DNA of 64,000 nt from Virgibacillus_F flavescens (GCF_050574275.1 NZ_CP192260.1:1612001-1676000), one strand, 5' to 3'. Shown: positions 16,818 through 25,532, numbered from the stretch's first letter. Notes: a model not told the origin generated them from the letters alone. A program made the numbers and translations.

Positions 16818-16919
16818 ATGCCTTTGAGCATTTTCGAGGTGTTTATGGTTCTGTTCGGGTTTGGAACATTTCTGACTGGTCTGCTGACACTTGTTGAAAA
16901 AATGATCAATAAAAAATAG
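16818..16919 (+). CDS. Putative holin-like toxin of a type I toxin-antitoxin system
   Basis: 33-aa protein, start MPLSIFEVFMVLFGFG, then FLTGLLTLVEKMINKK: a single transmembrane helix followed by a short basic tail, the pattern of the holin-like toxin family (TxpA/BsrG-like, found in type I TA systems of Firmicutes). SD AAGGGGGTG is directly upstream; the start may be ATG 16818 or TTG 16824. A convergent antisense RNA overlaps its 3' end. Such toxins act on the cell membrane when antisense control fails. Function is from family resemblance and layout, not proven. Confidence 0.75.
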   Translation: MPLSIFEVFMVLFGFGTFLTGLLTLVEKMINKK

Positions 16920-17050
16920 ACCTCCCTATTAACCCGATGAAAAGTTGATTGGAGGAGGTCTATTCAGATTGGATAGCTGATCCCCTGGGGGAACGCTTGT
17001 CGATAGGCCACAGTTGCAGCTGTGGTCTAATTATTATATGCACATTTGTA
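16911..17050 (-). ncRNA. Candidate antisense RNA antitoxin
   Basis: Minus-strand unit running from the TGGTATACT box at 17056-17064 to a terminator whose stem is AATAGACCTCC / GGAGGTCTATT with a T run near 16911-16916. About 140 nt, with a second stable hairpin (GGCCACAG.. / ..CTGTGGTC at 17011-17031). It is complementary to the 3' end of the toxin mRNA including its last codons, the layout of txpA/RatA and bsrG/SR4. RNA boundaries are estimates. Confidence 0.6.
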
Positions 17051-17055
17051 CCTAT

Positions 17056-17064
17056 AGTATACCA
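17056..17064 (-). promoter_or_regulatory. Extended -10 promoter of antisense RNA
   Basis: Minus strand TGGTATACT with start point near 17049. Mirrors the toxin promoter TGCTATACT. Confidence 0.55.
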
Positions 17065-17285
17065 CAAACTTAACAAATGAAAAGAAGAATTACTTTCCTT
17101 TCCTAACTGAAGTATAAACGCTAATTTGTCACAAAAAATTCACATCTGAGTAAATAGTGACAAAATGACTGAAAAAACCGAATAGTTATTACATAATTCG
17201 ACATCATTAGTTTAGTATCGACAAGATAAGTCCCTGTAAATTAAGAGTTAAAATACAGGTATCTACCGACTTTGGTCAGAAAGTC

Positions 17286-17314
17286 TTGACAAGTCTGAAT
17301 AATAGGTATATATT
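17286..17314 (+). promoter_or_regulatory. Near-consensus SigA promoter of the sigma-like gene
   Basis: TTGACA (17286-17291), 17 nt, TATATT (17309-17314). Two small hairpins (CCTGTA..TACAGG at 17233-17259; GACTTT..AAAGTC at 17268-17285) lie directly upstream and could be operators. Confidence 0.75.
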
Positions 17315-17357
17315 CACATTACTTTTGTAACACACAGCTGCTAAGGGGTATGGGGAA

Positions 17358-17762
17358 ATGGTAGAGATAATGAATAAAAAAATGTTGTTTTATGATGTTT
17401 TGGATGAATGTGAAAAACGGATTGCTAGTAAACTTCGTAAACTACATATTAAACAACCGCATAATCATTATTACGAAGAAGGCTTATACTTGCTATGGAC
17501 AACGTATCGCGTATTTGACCAAGGAAATGAAGCATTTTTAATTTTTGCAGACGATTATATCGAATCTATCCTTGTGGAAATGAAGAAAAAGAATTCCTTG
17601 GCCGTCCGCGAACAGATCCAGTTTCGCCAATCAATGCTTCAAAACAATACAGTTGGTTGGAAGGATCCAAAATCGATACATTCCGTTATGGCTGTTAATC
17701 GATGGAAATGGGTATATACGCATATTTTTTCTGAGCTAGTATGTAACGTTACTGATAAATAG
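17358..17762 (+). CDS. Small sigma-70 region 2-like protein
   Basis: 134 aa. Residues about 12-75 (helix ASKLRKLHI, then HYYEEGLYLLWTTYRVFDQGN and FADDYIESILVEMKKKN) follow the pattern of sigma-70 region 2 in ComX/SigH-like and ECF-like factors, where the equivalent reads YYQ.G..ALW.A...FD...G.F..FAY.YIRG.ML. No region 4-type helix-turn-helix can be seen in the last 45 residues, so it would be a region 2-only protein, a degenerate sigma, or one half of a split sigma such as SigO/RsoA. AAGGGG lies 9 nt before ATG. It has its own strong promoter. Assignment is by pattern and needs profile comparison. Confidence 0.5.
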   Translation: MVEIMNKKMLFYDVLDECEKRIASKLRKLHIKQPHNHYYEEGLYLLWTTYRVFDQGNEAFLIFADDYIESILVEMKKKNSLAVREQIQFRQSMLQNNTVGWKDPKSIHSVMAVNRWKWVYTHIFSELVCNVTDK

Positions 17763-18020
17763 AGAAACTAAATAGAAAGAATTCATCAGAAATAGGGTTT
17801 TTAACTATATAAAAAATTAAGCTGGTTGCAAAAGTTGACTAATTGACTGGTAAGTACACTCCATTTTTTGACAGTTAGCCTATATTGCCTGGGAAATACA
17901 ACTAAGTTCCCATTTAAAACGATAATAACCATTTGTAAAATTGTCGTTCAATACCTCGGTATAAATATAAGATGTTGCTTTCATGGAATTATTATCTGTG
18001 TAACTGCATTTCCCCACATT

Positions 18021-18055
18021 AATCGCGCCGCTTACCCGGTGCGATTTTCTCTTTT
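18021..18055 (+). terminator. Possible terminator hairpin
   Basis: AATCGC-(G)CCG / CGG-(T)GCGATT followed by a T/C-rich run, 260 bp after the sigma-like gene. The rest of 17763-18112 shows no gene that I can support. Confidence 0.4.
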
Positions 18056-18112
18056 AAAAAAGTTTAGAGTATATCTTAGAGTTTTAATAAAGTGTAAAAT
18101 TCAGATATTATT

Positions 18113-18140
18113 TTGTAATAAATCCAATATTTGTTATAAT
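18113..18140 (+). promoter_or_regulatory. Promoter of the symporter operon
   Basis: TTGTAA (18113-18118), 16 nt, TATAAT (18135-18140), 45 nt before the small accessory gene. Confidence 0.5.
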
Positions 18141-18185
18141 ATTTAGTACAATAGTAACAATTCAAAAAACTAGGAGGTAGAAAGT

Positions 18186-18290
18186 ATGGACTCTTTACCA
18201 TTTGTTTCATGGTTTTGGCTTTATGTTCCCATAACGGCGTTGATGATACTTGGAGTGATTACCTTTTTATTTGAAAGGAGACGTGATTAA
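18186..18290 (+). CDS. Symporter small accessory protein
   Basis: 34 aa: MDSLPFVSWFWLYVPITALM then ILGVITFLFERRRD, one transmembrane helix with a charged C-terminal end. AGGAGG lies 9 nt before ATG. The stop codon is 3 nt before the PutP-type symporter start, and the symporter SD lies inside this gene, so they are coupled. Tiny one-helix proteins in this position occur widely before sodium:solute symporters and are classed as symporter small accessory proteins. It probably binds or stabilises the transporter; this is inference. Confidence 0.75.
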   Translation: MDSLPFVSWFWLYVPITALMILGVITFLFERRRD

Positions 18291-18293
18291 CAA

Positions 18294-19805
18294 ATGGAAG
18301 CTATTATTACATTCTCCGTCTATTGTCTAGGTATGCTTGTAATTGGATTGTGGACGTATAAACGAACTAGTTCACTTTCCGACTATATTCTTGGTGGAAG
18401 AAGTTTAAATCCATGGGTGGCAGCGTTATCTGCCCAAGCTAGTGACTTTAGCGGCTGGTTATTGCTGGGGCTTCCAGGTGCTGTATATGCATCCGGTATC
18501 AGCGGTATGTGGATTGGGCTTGGACTGGCTGTAGGTGCATACTTGAACTGGCAGTTTATTGCTCAACGGTTACGCAGGTACACCGAAGTTTCGAATGATT
18601 CGGTTACACTGCCGGAATTTCTGGAGAATCGGTTTCGTGATAAAAGTCATTCATTACGGGTAGTTTCAGCTCTATTTATACTTATTTTTTATATGATTTA
18701 CGTTGCTTCAGGCTTAGTTGCCAGTGGTAAATTGTTCGTTTCCATTTTTGACGGAATGGACTTTACAACAGGTGTCTGGGTAGGAGCGCTAGTAGTTATA
18801 GCATATACATTCCTGGGTGGTTTCCTTGCTGCCAGTTATACGGATTTCATTCAAGGTACACTCATGTTTTTGGCGTTAGTTGTTGCACCAATTTATGTGA
18901 TATGGGGTAGTCTTGGAGGTCTGTCGGGCTTATGGACTAAGTTGTCTTCGATAAACCCTGATTTACTATACGTTACTCAAAATGTTACTTCTGACTTTGG
19001 AACTGGTGATCTATGGCAAAGCGCTGGAACTGCTGGATTTATAACGATTATTTCCTTGCTTGCGTGGGGTCTTGGTTATCCTGGTCAACCGCATATTATT
19101 GCAAGATTTATGGGTATCCGAAGTGCAAAAGATGTACCTAAAGCAAAAATGATTGCTATGATCTGGATCGGTATTTCATTACTTGGAGCCATTTTTGTAG
19201 CACTAGCAGGTATCGCGTATTTCGAACCTGCCTTGAACGATCCGGAACAAGTCTTTATCCTGTTAATCCAAGCTTTATTCAATCCATGGATTGCTGGATT
19301 CCTGTTAGCAGCTGTACTTGCAGCAATTATGAGCACGATGGACTCACAACTTGTTGTAGCATGTAGCGCACTAGCGGAAGATTTCTATAAACCATTTGTC
19401 CGTAAAAATGCTTCTCCCAAAGAATTAATGTGGGTTGGACGATTTGCGACACTTGGTATTGCGGCAATTGCGCTTGTAATCGCACTCACCGGAAGTCAAA
19501 GTGTGTTAGGTATTGTGTCGTACGCATGGGCTGGCTTTGGAGCCGTTTTTGGCCCAGCTGTTGTATTCGCATTATGGTGGAGAAGAACAACTGGTTTAGG
19601 TGTATTACTAGGGATGATAGTTGGTGGAGTAACCGTAATTCTATGGGAAATTTACCCGGCAATCGCCACCGCACTTGGAGTCGGAGGCCTCTACTCACTC
19701 GTACCAGGATTCTTCCTATCATGCCTAGTCATCTGGCTCGTCAGCCTCACTGGCCAAGCACACCCAGATGTCAAAGCAGAATTCGATCAAGCAATCAGAG
19801 ATTAA
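18294..19805 (+). CDS. Sodium/proline symporter (PutP/OpuE type)
   Basis: 503-aa member of the sodium:solute symporter family with 13 predicted membrane helices. LGGRSLNPWVAALSAQASDFSGWLLLGLPG is the first-helix region with the Na+ site; LGYPGQPHIIARFMGIRS and AAVLAAIMSTMDSQLVVACSALAEDFYKPF are the conserved PutP motifs. It takes up proline with Na+, either as nutrient or osmoprotectant, the latter fitting a salt-adapted organism. It is translationally coupled to the 34-aa accessory protein. PutP versus OpuE cannot be separated here; no put catabolic genes are adjacent, which slightly favours an osmotic role. Confidence 0.88.
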   Translation: MEAIITFSVYCLGMLVIGLWTYKRTSSLSDYILGGRSLNPWVAALSAQASDFSGWLLLGLPGAVYASGISGMWIGLGLAVGAYLNWQFIAQRLRRYTEVSNDSVTLPEFLENRFRDKSHSLRVVSALFILIFYMIYVASGLVASGKLFVSIFDGMDFTTGVWVGALVVIAYTFLGGFLAASYTDFIQGTLMFLALVVAPIYVIWGSLGGLSGLWTKLSSINPDLLYVTQNVTSDFGTGDLWQSAGTAGFITIISLLAWGLGYPGQPHIIARFMGIRSAKDVPKAKMIAMIWIGISLLGAIFVALAGIAYFEPALNDPEQVFILLIQALFNPWIAGFLLAAVLAAIMSTMDSQLVVACSALAEDFYKPFVRKNASPKELMWVGRFATLGIAAIALVIALTGSQSVLGIVSYAWAGFGAVFGPAVVFALWWRRTTGLGVLLGMIVGGVTVILWEIYPAIATALGVGGLYSLVPGFFLSCLVIWLVSLTGQAHPDVKAEFDQAIRD

Positions 19806-19813
19806 ACCGATGT

Positions 19814-19861
19814 AAAAAATCCACTGACCAGCTAAGCTAACCTGGACAGTGGATTTTTTTA
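19814..19861 (+). terminator. Terminator after symporter gene
   Basis: AAAAAATCCACTG / CAGTGGATTTTTTT stem with inner CCAG..CTGG helix. Confidence 0.88.
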
Positions 19862-19929
19862 TAAAGAGATAACAGTATAATCAAAGTGAGATTAGCAAAC
19901 CATTAAAGAATCTGCAGTATGGAAACGAG

Positions 19930-20122
19930 GTAGATTTTAAAATTTAACTTTTTCACCTCAACCTAGCATCTCGAATTTACGAGACTCCTGCGGGAACAGC
20001 ACGAGTCTGAAGGCCCCGCAGAGTGGGTTTCTCGAGGAGACTGAAGCCGTGCCCGCGGAAAGCGAAGTAAATTCGAAGATGCGATCGTAGATCAACTTAA
20101 TTCGTATTTCATGTTAAATTTT
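19930..20122 (+). repeat. Dispersed palindromic repeat, family A (copy A1)
   Basis: Outer arms CGAATTTAC / GTAAATTCG flank GC-rich inner hairpins (CTCCTGCGGG, GGCCCCGCAG, GAGGAGACTGAAGCC, CCCGCGG). The AT-rich edges (GTAGATTTTAAAATTTA on the left, TAGATCAACTTAATTCGTAT on the right) also match copy A3. It fills the gap between the symporter and ureohydrolase genes, a gap that holds no gene. A small inverted repeat GTTAC..GTAAC (20167-20187) lies before the ureohydrolase gene. Confidence 0.85.
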
Positions 20123-20249
20123 CTATATCATAAAAAGTGAGTACCCGTTTCCACACAAAAAAATAGTTACTCTAATAAATTGTAACCAAACCTATTTTTT
20201 GGGACAATAGTAATAGCACAACGATTATAAACCTAGGAGTGATCGTAGT

Positions 20250-21197
20250 ATGAAACAGGAAATGATTTACGGAAATACACCGTGTTACTTAGGCGGTAAA
20301 AAAGTTAACTTGGAAGATGACAGCACGAATGACCGCGACGTATTAGTCTACGGCGTCCCATGGGAAGGATCAGTAACATGGGGAGATTACACAGGCTGTG
20401 AACTTGGCCCTAAAGTAATTCGTCTTAATTCAGCACGTTATTCAGGATATTTACCAGAACTTAATCATATCGACGTTAACGAACATTATACGTTTGGAGA
20501 TTTAGGTGACGTGGATGTGGTTCCAGCTGATACTAAAGAGACCATGCGCCGAATTGAAAATTTCGCAAGCAAAGTGTGGAAAACAGAAAAATTTCCAGTA
20601 GCGTTCGGCGGAGATCATGGCGTAACGTATCCGATCGTCCATGCATTGAGCAAAGAAATCGATGGTAAAGTTGGTATCATTCATTTAGATGCCCATTACG
20701 ATAACCATCCAGATCAAGATGGAGATTTGTATGCGAGAAGCACACCATTTCATCGGATTTATGAAAGTGAAAGTGTGCGGAACGAAAGCATCGTGCATAT
20801 GGGGATCCATGGACCTAGAAACAAGCCGGAAACTGGCAGATATGCGGAAGAAGTTGGAGCAACAACGATATCAGCACGGCAAATTAGACAGTCCAAGAAT
20901 CTAGTTGAATTAGCTCGTGATGCGTATAAAATTGCAAGTGAGGGCACTGAAGCTGTTTATTTGAGTATTTGCAGTGATGTACTCGACTTCGCATTTAATC
21001 CAGGTGGACCAGTCGACGGAAACGGATTAACATCTTATGAACTAGTCGAGCTTGTTCATGAATTTGCGAAACTCGGCATTCGCGGAATGGACTATGTGGA
21101 AGTATATCCGCAGCAGGATGCAAATGACAATTCGTCACATTTCGTGTCGACGGTAGTATTGTACGCATTGGCTGGACGAATTCTAAATCAGCAGTAG
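20250..21197 (+). CDS. Ureohydrolase (agmatinase/arginase family) with altered metal site
   Basis: 315 aa. The family hydrolyses guanidino groups to urea with a binuclear metal site. Visible ligands: His in AFGGDHGVT, and Asp-x-His-x-Asp in IHLDAHYDNH. In the third motif the usual SxDxDxxDP reads SICSDVLDF: the first metal-binding Asp is Cys and the Pro is Phe, while the second Asp remains. The substrate loop (YARSTPFHRI) also differs from speB. Length is normal and the frame intact, so it is probably a functional subgroup rather than a pseudogene. Substrate could be agmatine, guanidinobutyrate, guanidine or another; I do not assign speB. No ornithine or polyamine genes are adjacent. Confidence 0.75.
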   Translation: MKQEMIYGNTPCYLGGKKVNLEDDSTNDRDVLVYGVPWEGSVTWGDYTGCELGPKVIRLNSARYSGYLPELNHIDVNEHYTFGDLGDVDVVPADTKETMRRIENFASKVWKTEKFPVAFGGDHGVTYPIVHALSKEIDGKVGIIHLDAHYDNHPDQDGDLYARSTPFHRIYESESVRNESIVHMGIHGPRNKPETGRYAEEVGATTISARQIRQSKNLVELARDAYKIASEGTEAVYLSICSDVLDFAFNPGGPVDGNGLTSYELVELVHEFAKLGIRGMDYVEVYPQQDANDNSSHFVSTVVLYALAGRILNQQ

Positions 21198-21203
21198 TAA
21201 AGT

Positions 21204-21243
21204 GGTTGGACACTCCATTATTAAGGGGTGTCCAACTTTTTTG
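21204..21243 (+). terminator. Terminator after ureohydrolase gene
   Basis: GTTGGACACTCC / GGGGTGTCCAAC stem and T run. Confidence 0.9.
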
Positions 21244-21256
21244 ATATAACAACGGA

Positions 21257-21946
21257 TTAACTTAACGCAAATTCCACAGCTTTAGCAGCATGAATCTCCA
21301 TGGTGCTGTAGATTGGTAACGGACTGTCTGCATCTTTAATGATAAGCGGAATTTCCGTACAGCCCAAAACAATCGCCTGGGCACCATTTTCCCGTAGATC
21401 TTCAATCATTGCTTGTATTTTCTTTTTTGATTCGGGCAGAAACTTCCCTTGACAAAGCTCTTCAAATATGATGCGGTTCAATTCAGTTCTATCAGATTGG
21501 TCTGGTGTTACAACTTGAATTCCTTGATCGTTTAGCCTCTCCTGGTAAAAATCTTCCTCCATTGTATAGCGCGTCCCAAGTAAACCAACCTTTGTTCGAT
21601 TATCAGAACGGATAGCTGCAGCCGTTGCACTGCCGATATGAAGTAAAGGAACGGTTAACGCTTCCTGAACATGGTCGGCTATTTTATGCATCGTATTCGT
21701 GCAAATTAGTACACAATCAGCACCGGCCGCTTCCAGCTTACCTGCTGCATCACTTATAATCGAAGCGGCTTTTCCCCATTCATTGTTGCGCTGAAGCTGT
21801 TCGATTTCCTCAAAATTCACACTGTACAGAATGCATGTTGCTGATGCTAGTCCACCGAGTTGAGCAGCGACTTTCCTGTTTATAATCCGGTAGTACTCTG
21901 CTGAGGATTCCCAGCTCATCCCACCAATCAAACCAATTGTTTTCAT
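21257..21946 (-). CDS. Aspartate/glutamate racemase family protein
   Basis: 229 aa. PLP-independent racemase fold with MKTIGLIGGMSWESSAEYYR at the N-terminus and the two catalytic cysteines in VLICTNTMHKIAD and IVLGCTEIPLII. This is the YgeA/RacX-like subgroup that racemises amino acids such as homoserine, lysine or arginine in E. coli YgeA and B. subtilis RacX. It may supply D-amino acids; the exact substrate is not readable. Single gene, convergent with the ureohydrolase. Confidence 0.85.
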   Translation of the reverse strand: MKTIGLIGGMSWESSAEYYRIINRKVAAQLGGLASATCILYSVNFEEIEQLQRNNEWGKAASIISDAAGKLEAAGADCVLICTNTMHKIADHVQEALTVPLLHIGSATAAAIRSDNRTKVGLLGTRYTMEEDFYQERLNDQGIQVVTPDQSDRTELNRIIFEELCQGKFLPESKKKIQAMIEDLRENGAQAIVLGCTEIPLIIKDADSPLPIYSTMEIHAAKAVEFALS

Positions 21947-22012
21947 TTGAATCCCCCTCCTAATCGCTAGATATTATTTCTATTTTAGACCTGTAAGCAG
22001 AAAGCGTCTAAT

Positions 22013-22050
22013 AAAAAAGCCACACGCTAATAAAAATGGCGTGTGGCTTG
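22013..22050 (-). terminator. Terminator of chemoreceptor gene
   Basis: Minus strand AAGCCACACGC / GCGTGTGGCTT stem plus T run. Confidence 0.9.
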
Positions 22051-22059
22051 AATAGTTAA

Positions 22060-24108
22060 TTATCCTTTTTCATCAATTTTGAATTTGCTAATCTGCTCCT
22101 GCATTTGCATGGAGTAGTTTTCCAACTCCTCAGCTAGATGGTTTAATTGTTCCATCGAAGCGGTTTGCTGTTCAATTGATGCAGATATTTCTTCTGTCCC
22201 TGCAGCTGTTTCCTGACTAATGGACGCGATGTTTTGTGTGTTTTTGGAAATAATTTGTTCCTGATTTATAATTGTTTTCATCGTTCCCATTACTTTTTCA
22301 ATCAGTTCGTTATTCGTCTGAATGGTTGACTGAATCGTTGTGAAAGCATGTTCCGTTTGATTTACTGACTCGGACTGTGTTTGAATCACATCATTTGTTT
22401 TACCAACCAGCGACACCGTGTTCTTCGTCTCCGTTTGCATTTCTTCGATTAAGATAGAAATATCGCCTAGCGCACTCTCAGATTGCTCAGCCAGCTTCCT
22501 TACCTCGTCGGCTACTACCGCGAAACCGCGTCCGTTTTCACCCGCACGAGCAGCTTCAATCGCAGCGTTTAATGCAAGCAGGTTTGTTTGACTCGCAATA
22601 TCCGCGATTTTTGAAACAATATCATTAATATTTGTGGATTTTGTATTAAGCGACTTAATTGCGCGAACAACTTCTGAAGTCATTTCCCCAGTTTCGGTCG
22701 ATTGTTTGTTGAGCTGCTTCACAATGGTTGAGCCTTTTTCAGATATCTCATTCATCACCATTGCTTCATCAAAAACTTTTTGATTGTACGATTCAATTTC
22801 TTTTAAGAGACTTGATAATTTTTCAGTTGCACTAGCATTCTGTTCCATCATTTCAGATTGGTCACCAGCGCCTGATGCAATTTGTTCCATCGTTGTCGAG
22901 ACTTCATTTGAGGAAGCTGTATTTTCTTCAGCGCTCGCAACCAATGTCTGGGACGCCTCTGAAACATTGAATGACACGTCTTTAATATTGATCATCATAC
23001 TTCGCATTTGCTGAAGCATATTTTCAAAGCTCTGTGCTAGTAAACCAATTTCATTGTTCTTTTTAACATTCGTTTTCGCAAGTAAGTTTCCAGCTTCAAC
23101 ATCTTTCATTGTAGATTGCAGCTGCTTAATCGGTTTAGTGATTCGTTTTGTTGTAAAATAAGATATGATTACTGCTAACAGAACAATAATCAAAACTGTA
23201 ATAATAATTGGCAGTAAAATTGATTTTGCTTCATCTTGAAAGTCCTGTTCAAAAACCGTTTCACCAATCACCCAGCCAGTTTTACTGTTCGTCGTATAGC
23301 CTAGAATTCGATTGGCACCTTCTGCCTGGTATTCAAGTATTCCATTGTTTTCACTGCTTTGAAGTTTTTCAAAGTATGGCTGCTGATCAGCACTAGTACC
23401 AACTAAAGTTTCATCCGGGTGAGCGACAAAGTTACCATCGCGGCCAATAATCATGGCGTATCCGGATTTTCCAACTTTTATTTTACTCGTCATCTCAATG
23501 AGTGTATCTACGTAGATATCAGCGCCAGTAACCCCGACAAGTTCACCGTTATCATAAAATGCTTTAGCCGCTGTGATAATCATTTGTTTTGTCGCTGTGT
23601 CTATGTAAGGTTCTGTCCAGATTACTTCTCCTTCAGCATCAGCTGCTTTCTTAAACCATGAACTTGACCGCGGATCGAAGTCTCCAAGTTCAACTTCCGG
23701 GTAAATAATAGTCTCACCCGATTCTTTTATACCCGCATAGAGGTTTGCGATATTAGCGTTTGCTTCTCTTGTTTCACCTAAGTAATTAAGTAATTCAGAA
23801 CGCTTATCAGGTGTATATGTAGTGAACAAATCATTTCCTGAAAAGCGGTTCACAATGCTTTCTGTATTGGAAAAAAATACATTAAATGTATCGTTCAAAT
23901 TTGTTGTTTGTTTCTCCACACTGTTTGCCATTTGATCTACCATTGCTTCTGAACTAAGCTTATAACTTGTATACGCAATCACCGCTCCAGCAATTATAAT
24001 TAATAATAAAAATGGCACTAAAATCTGGCGTTGCAGTGAACCACGTGCTTGCTTTCCTTTTTTTGCTTGCTTTTGTTTTTCTGGCACAATCTTTTTGTTT
24101 CGTTTCAT
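22060..24108 (-). CDS. Methyl-accepting chemotaxis protein with dCache sensor domain
   Basis: 682 aa. Topology: basic N-tail, TM1 (about 30-50), extracellular sensor about 52-300 with dCache-type motifs (WFKKAADAEGEVIWTEPYID; GVTGADIYVDTLIEM; GYAMIIGRDGNFVAHPDE), TM2 about 300-320, HAMP (TKRITKPIKQLQSTMKDVE), then the signalling coiled coil with the conserved hairpin tip (IADIASQTNLLALNAAIEAA; GRGFAVVADEVRKLAEQSE). The sensor type binds amino acids or small carboxylates in B. subtilis McpB/C relatives. ATG at 24108 was chosen because AAAGGTG lies 6 nt upstream; an in-frame GTG at 24117 overlaps that SD. A chemotaxis gene fits the motility content of the window. No clear SigD promoter was found. 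Confidence 0.92.
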   Translation of the reverse strand: MKRNKKIVPEKQKQAKKGKQARGSLQRQILVPFLLLIIIAGAVIAYTSYKLSSEAMVDQMANSVEKQTTNLNDTFNVFFSNTESIVNRFSGNDLFTTYTPDKRSELLNYLGETREANANIANLYAGIKESGETIIYPEVELGDFDPRSSSWFKKAADAEGEVIWTEPYIDTATKQMIITAAKAFYDNGELVGVTGADIYVDTLIEMTSKIKVGKSGYAMIIGRDGNFVAHPDETLVGTSADQQPYFEKLQSSENNGILEYQAEGANRILGYTTNSKTGWVIGETVFEQDFQDEAKSILLPIIITVLIIVLLAVIISYFTTKRITKPIKQLQSTMKDVEAGNLLAKTNVKKNNEIGLLAQSFENMLQQMRSMMINIKDVSFNVSEASQTLVASAEENTASSNEVSTTMEQIASGAGDQSEMMEQNASATEKLSSLLKEIESYNQKVFDEAMVMNEISEKGSTIVKQLNKQSTETGEMTSEVVRAIKSLNTKSTNINDIVSKIADIASQTNLLALNAAIEAARAGENGRGFAVVADEVRKLAEQSESALGDISILIEEMQTETKNTVSLVGKTNDVIQTQSESVNQTEHAFTTIQSTIQTNNELIEKVMGTMKTIINQEQIISKNTQNIASISQETAAGTEEISASIEQQTASMEQLNHLAEELENYSMQMQEQISKFKIDEKG

Positions 24109-24332
24109 CCATATCACCTTTCAAGCGAATTTTGTGTGTTCTTTCATTCTTATCGGAAAAAAATGAAACTTTATGTAGAATAATAGATGTCTTTTTTCTT
24201 ATACAAAGAAGTTGTATAATTCAGCGAATTAATAAAACGCTTTTTTAAAAGTCTATTAATCAAATATGCTATATTAGAAAGAACGAATTATGTCGAAAGA
24301 GAAGATGCCGAAACTAGAATGGATGTGAACAT

Positions 24333-25532
24333 ATGCAGTATTCAATAAAGGACTTTTATTTCTGGAAAATAACCATGAGTTTAGCGTTTGCTTCTTTTTT
24401 CATTTTTGCGAGTATGTATGCCGTTCAGCCGCTTCTTCCAGTGTTTGTAGAACAATTTGGTGTATCAGTCTCTACATCCAGTTTATCGATATCGCTGACG
24501 ATTACTGGTCTTATTATCGGTTTAATTGTGCTCGGTTTCTTATCTGACCGGAATGGAAGAACCTTCTATATTAAATTCGCCTTAGTTGGCTCTATTATTC
24601 CGTTCTTTCTGATACCGTTAATGGATTCATTTTTCATGCTTCTGGTTTTACGTTTCATCCAGGGTTTTGCCTTAGCGGGGCTGCCAGCGGCATCACTTGC
24701 ATACATTAGCGAGGAAATTGATCGACGAAGTGTAAGCGTTGCAATGGCATTATATATTTCGAGTAATGCACTTGGGGGAATGATGGGAAGGGTTCTAACA
24801 GGCTACATAACTGATTTCTATTCATGGGAAGCTTCCTTTTATTTTCTGGCGTCGGTTGGAGTTGTTGTATTAATTACTGTCTTCGTCATGCTGCCAGGTT
24901 CCACGAAATTCGAGCCCAGTAATCTGTCCTTTTCAAAGGACATGGAAGGATTTTTATTTCATTTAAAAAATCCTTCCTTACTATTGGTCTTTGGACTTGG
25001 TATAATTCTACAGCTGTCCTTTACTGGTATGTGGACCTATCTTCCGTTTTATTTACAAGGACCACCATTCTCCTTGTCACTGCAATTTATATCCTATACT
25101 TTTTTTGCATATGGCCTCGGTGTAATCGGGTCCCCATTTGCCGGGTGGATGGCAGGGAAGTTTGGTTTACGTCCGGTAAGAATTGCAGGTATTATTACCA
25201 TGGGATTCGGAGTATTTTTAACTTTAAGTGGTACATTATTTATTCTCATCATCGGGCTATGCCTTAGCTGCCTTGGCTTTTTTACAGCGCATTCCCTGTC
25301 AGCAGCATCGGTAAGCGAACAAGCAACCCATCATAAGGGTAGTGCATCCAGCTTATACCTTGTTTCCTACTATATTGGAGTGGCAGTCGGCAGCACAGCA
25401 GTGGGCCCCTTATACAGTTCACTCGGCTGGACCGGCCTCGTCCTCACAGCCGGAAGCGTACCAATTATCTATACCATTATAGTAAGAATACTATCAAACC
25501 ACTTAGCCAACAAAAAAAACGATGGACATTAA
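24333..25532 (+). CDS. MFS transporter (drug/metabolite efflux type)
   Basis: 399 aa with 12 hydrophobic segments. The first-loop motif GFLSDRNGRTFYIK corresponds to MFS motif A (GxLaDrxGrkxxl), and a second copy GWMAGKFGLRPVRI lies after TM8. VLRFIQGFALAGLPAASLAYISEE is motif B-like. It resembles YgaY/AraJ-like proton-driven efflux carriers. Substrate unknown. It stands alone with its own terminator. Confidence 0.85.
   Translation: MQYSIKDFYFWKITMSLAFASFFIFASMYAVQPLLPVFVEQFGVSVSTSSLSISLTITGLIIGLIVLGFLSDRNGRTFYIKFALVGSIIPFFLIPLMDSFFMLLVLRFIQGFALAGLPAASLAYISEEIDRRSVSVAMALYISSNALGGMMGRVLTGYITDFYSWEASFYFLASVGVVVLITVFVMLPGSTKFEPSNLSFSKDMEGFLFHLKNPSLLLVFGLGIILQLSFTGMWTYLPFYLQGPPFSLSLQFISYTFFAYGLGVIGSPFAGWMAGKFGLRPVRIAGIITMGFGVFLTLSGTLFILIIGLCLSCLGFFTAHSLSAASVSEQATHHKGSASSLYLVSYYIGVAVGSTAVGPLYSSLGWTGLVLTAGSVPIIYTIIVRILSNHLANKKNDGH

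Noticed and set aside
17868..18146. 92-codon open frame before the symporter operon
   Set aside because: No SD, odd composition, and it runs through a terminator-like hairpin and up to the promoter of the next operon.
19930..20122. CRISPR array or rRNA/tRNA fragment as explanation for the repeats
   Set aside because: Copies are dispersed and palindromic without regular spacers, and no tRNA cloverleaf or rRNA motif is present.
24140..24180. SigD promoter for the chemoreceptor gene on the minus strand
   Set aside because: TAAA and CCGATAA are present but separated by about 12 nt, too short for SigD.
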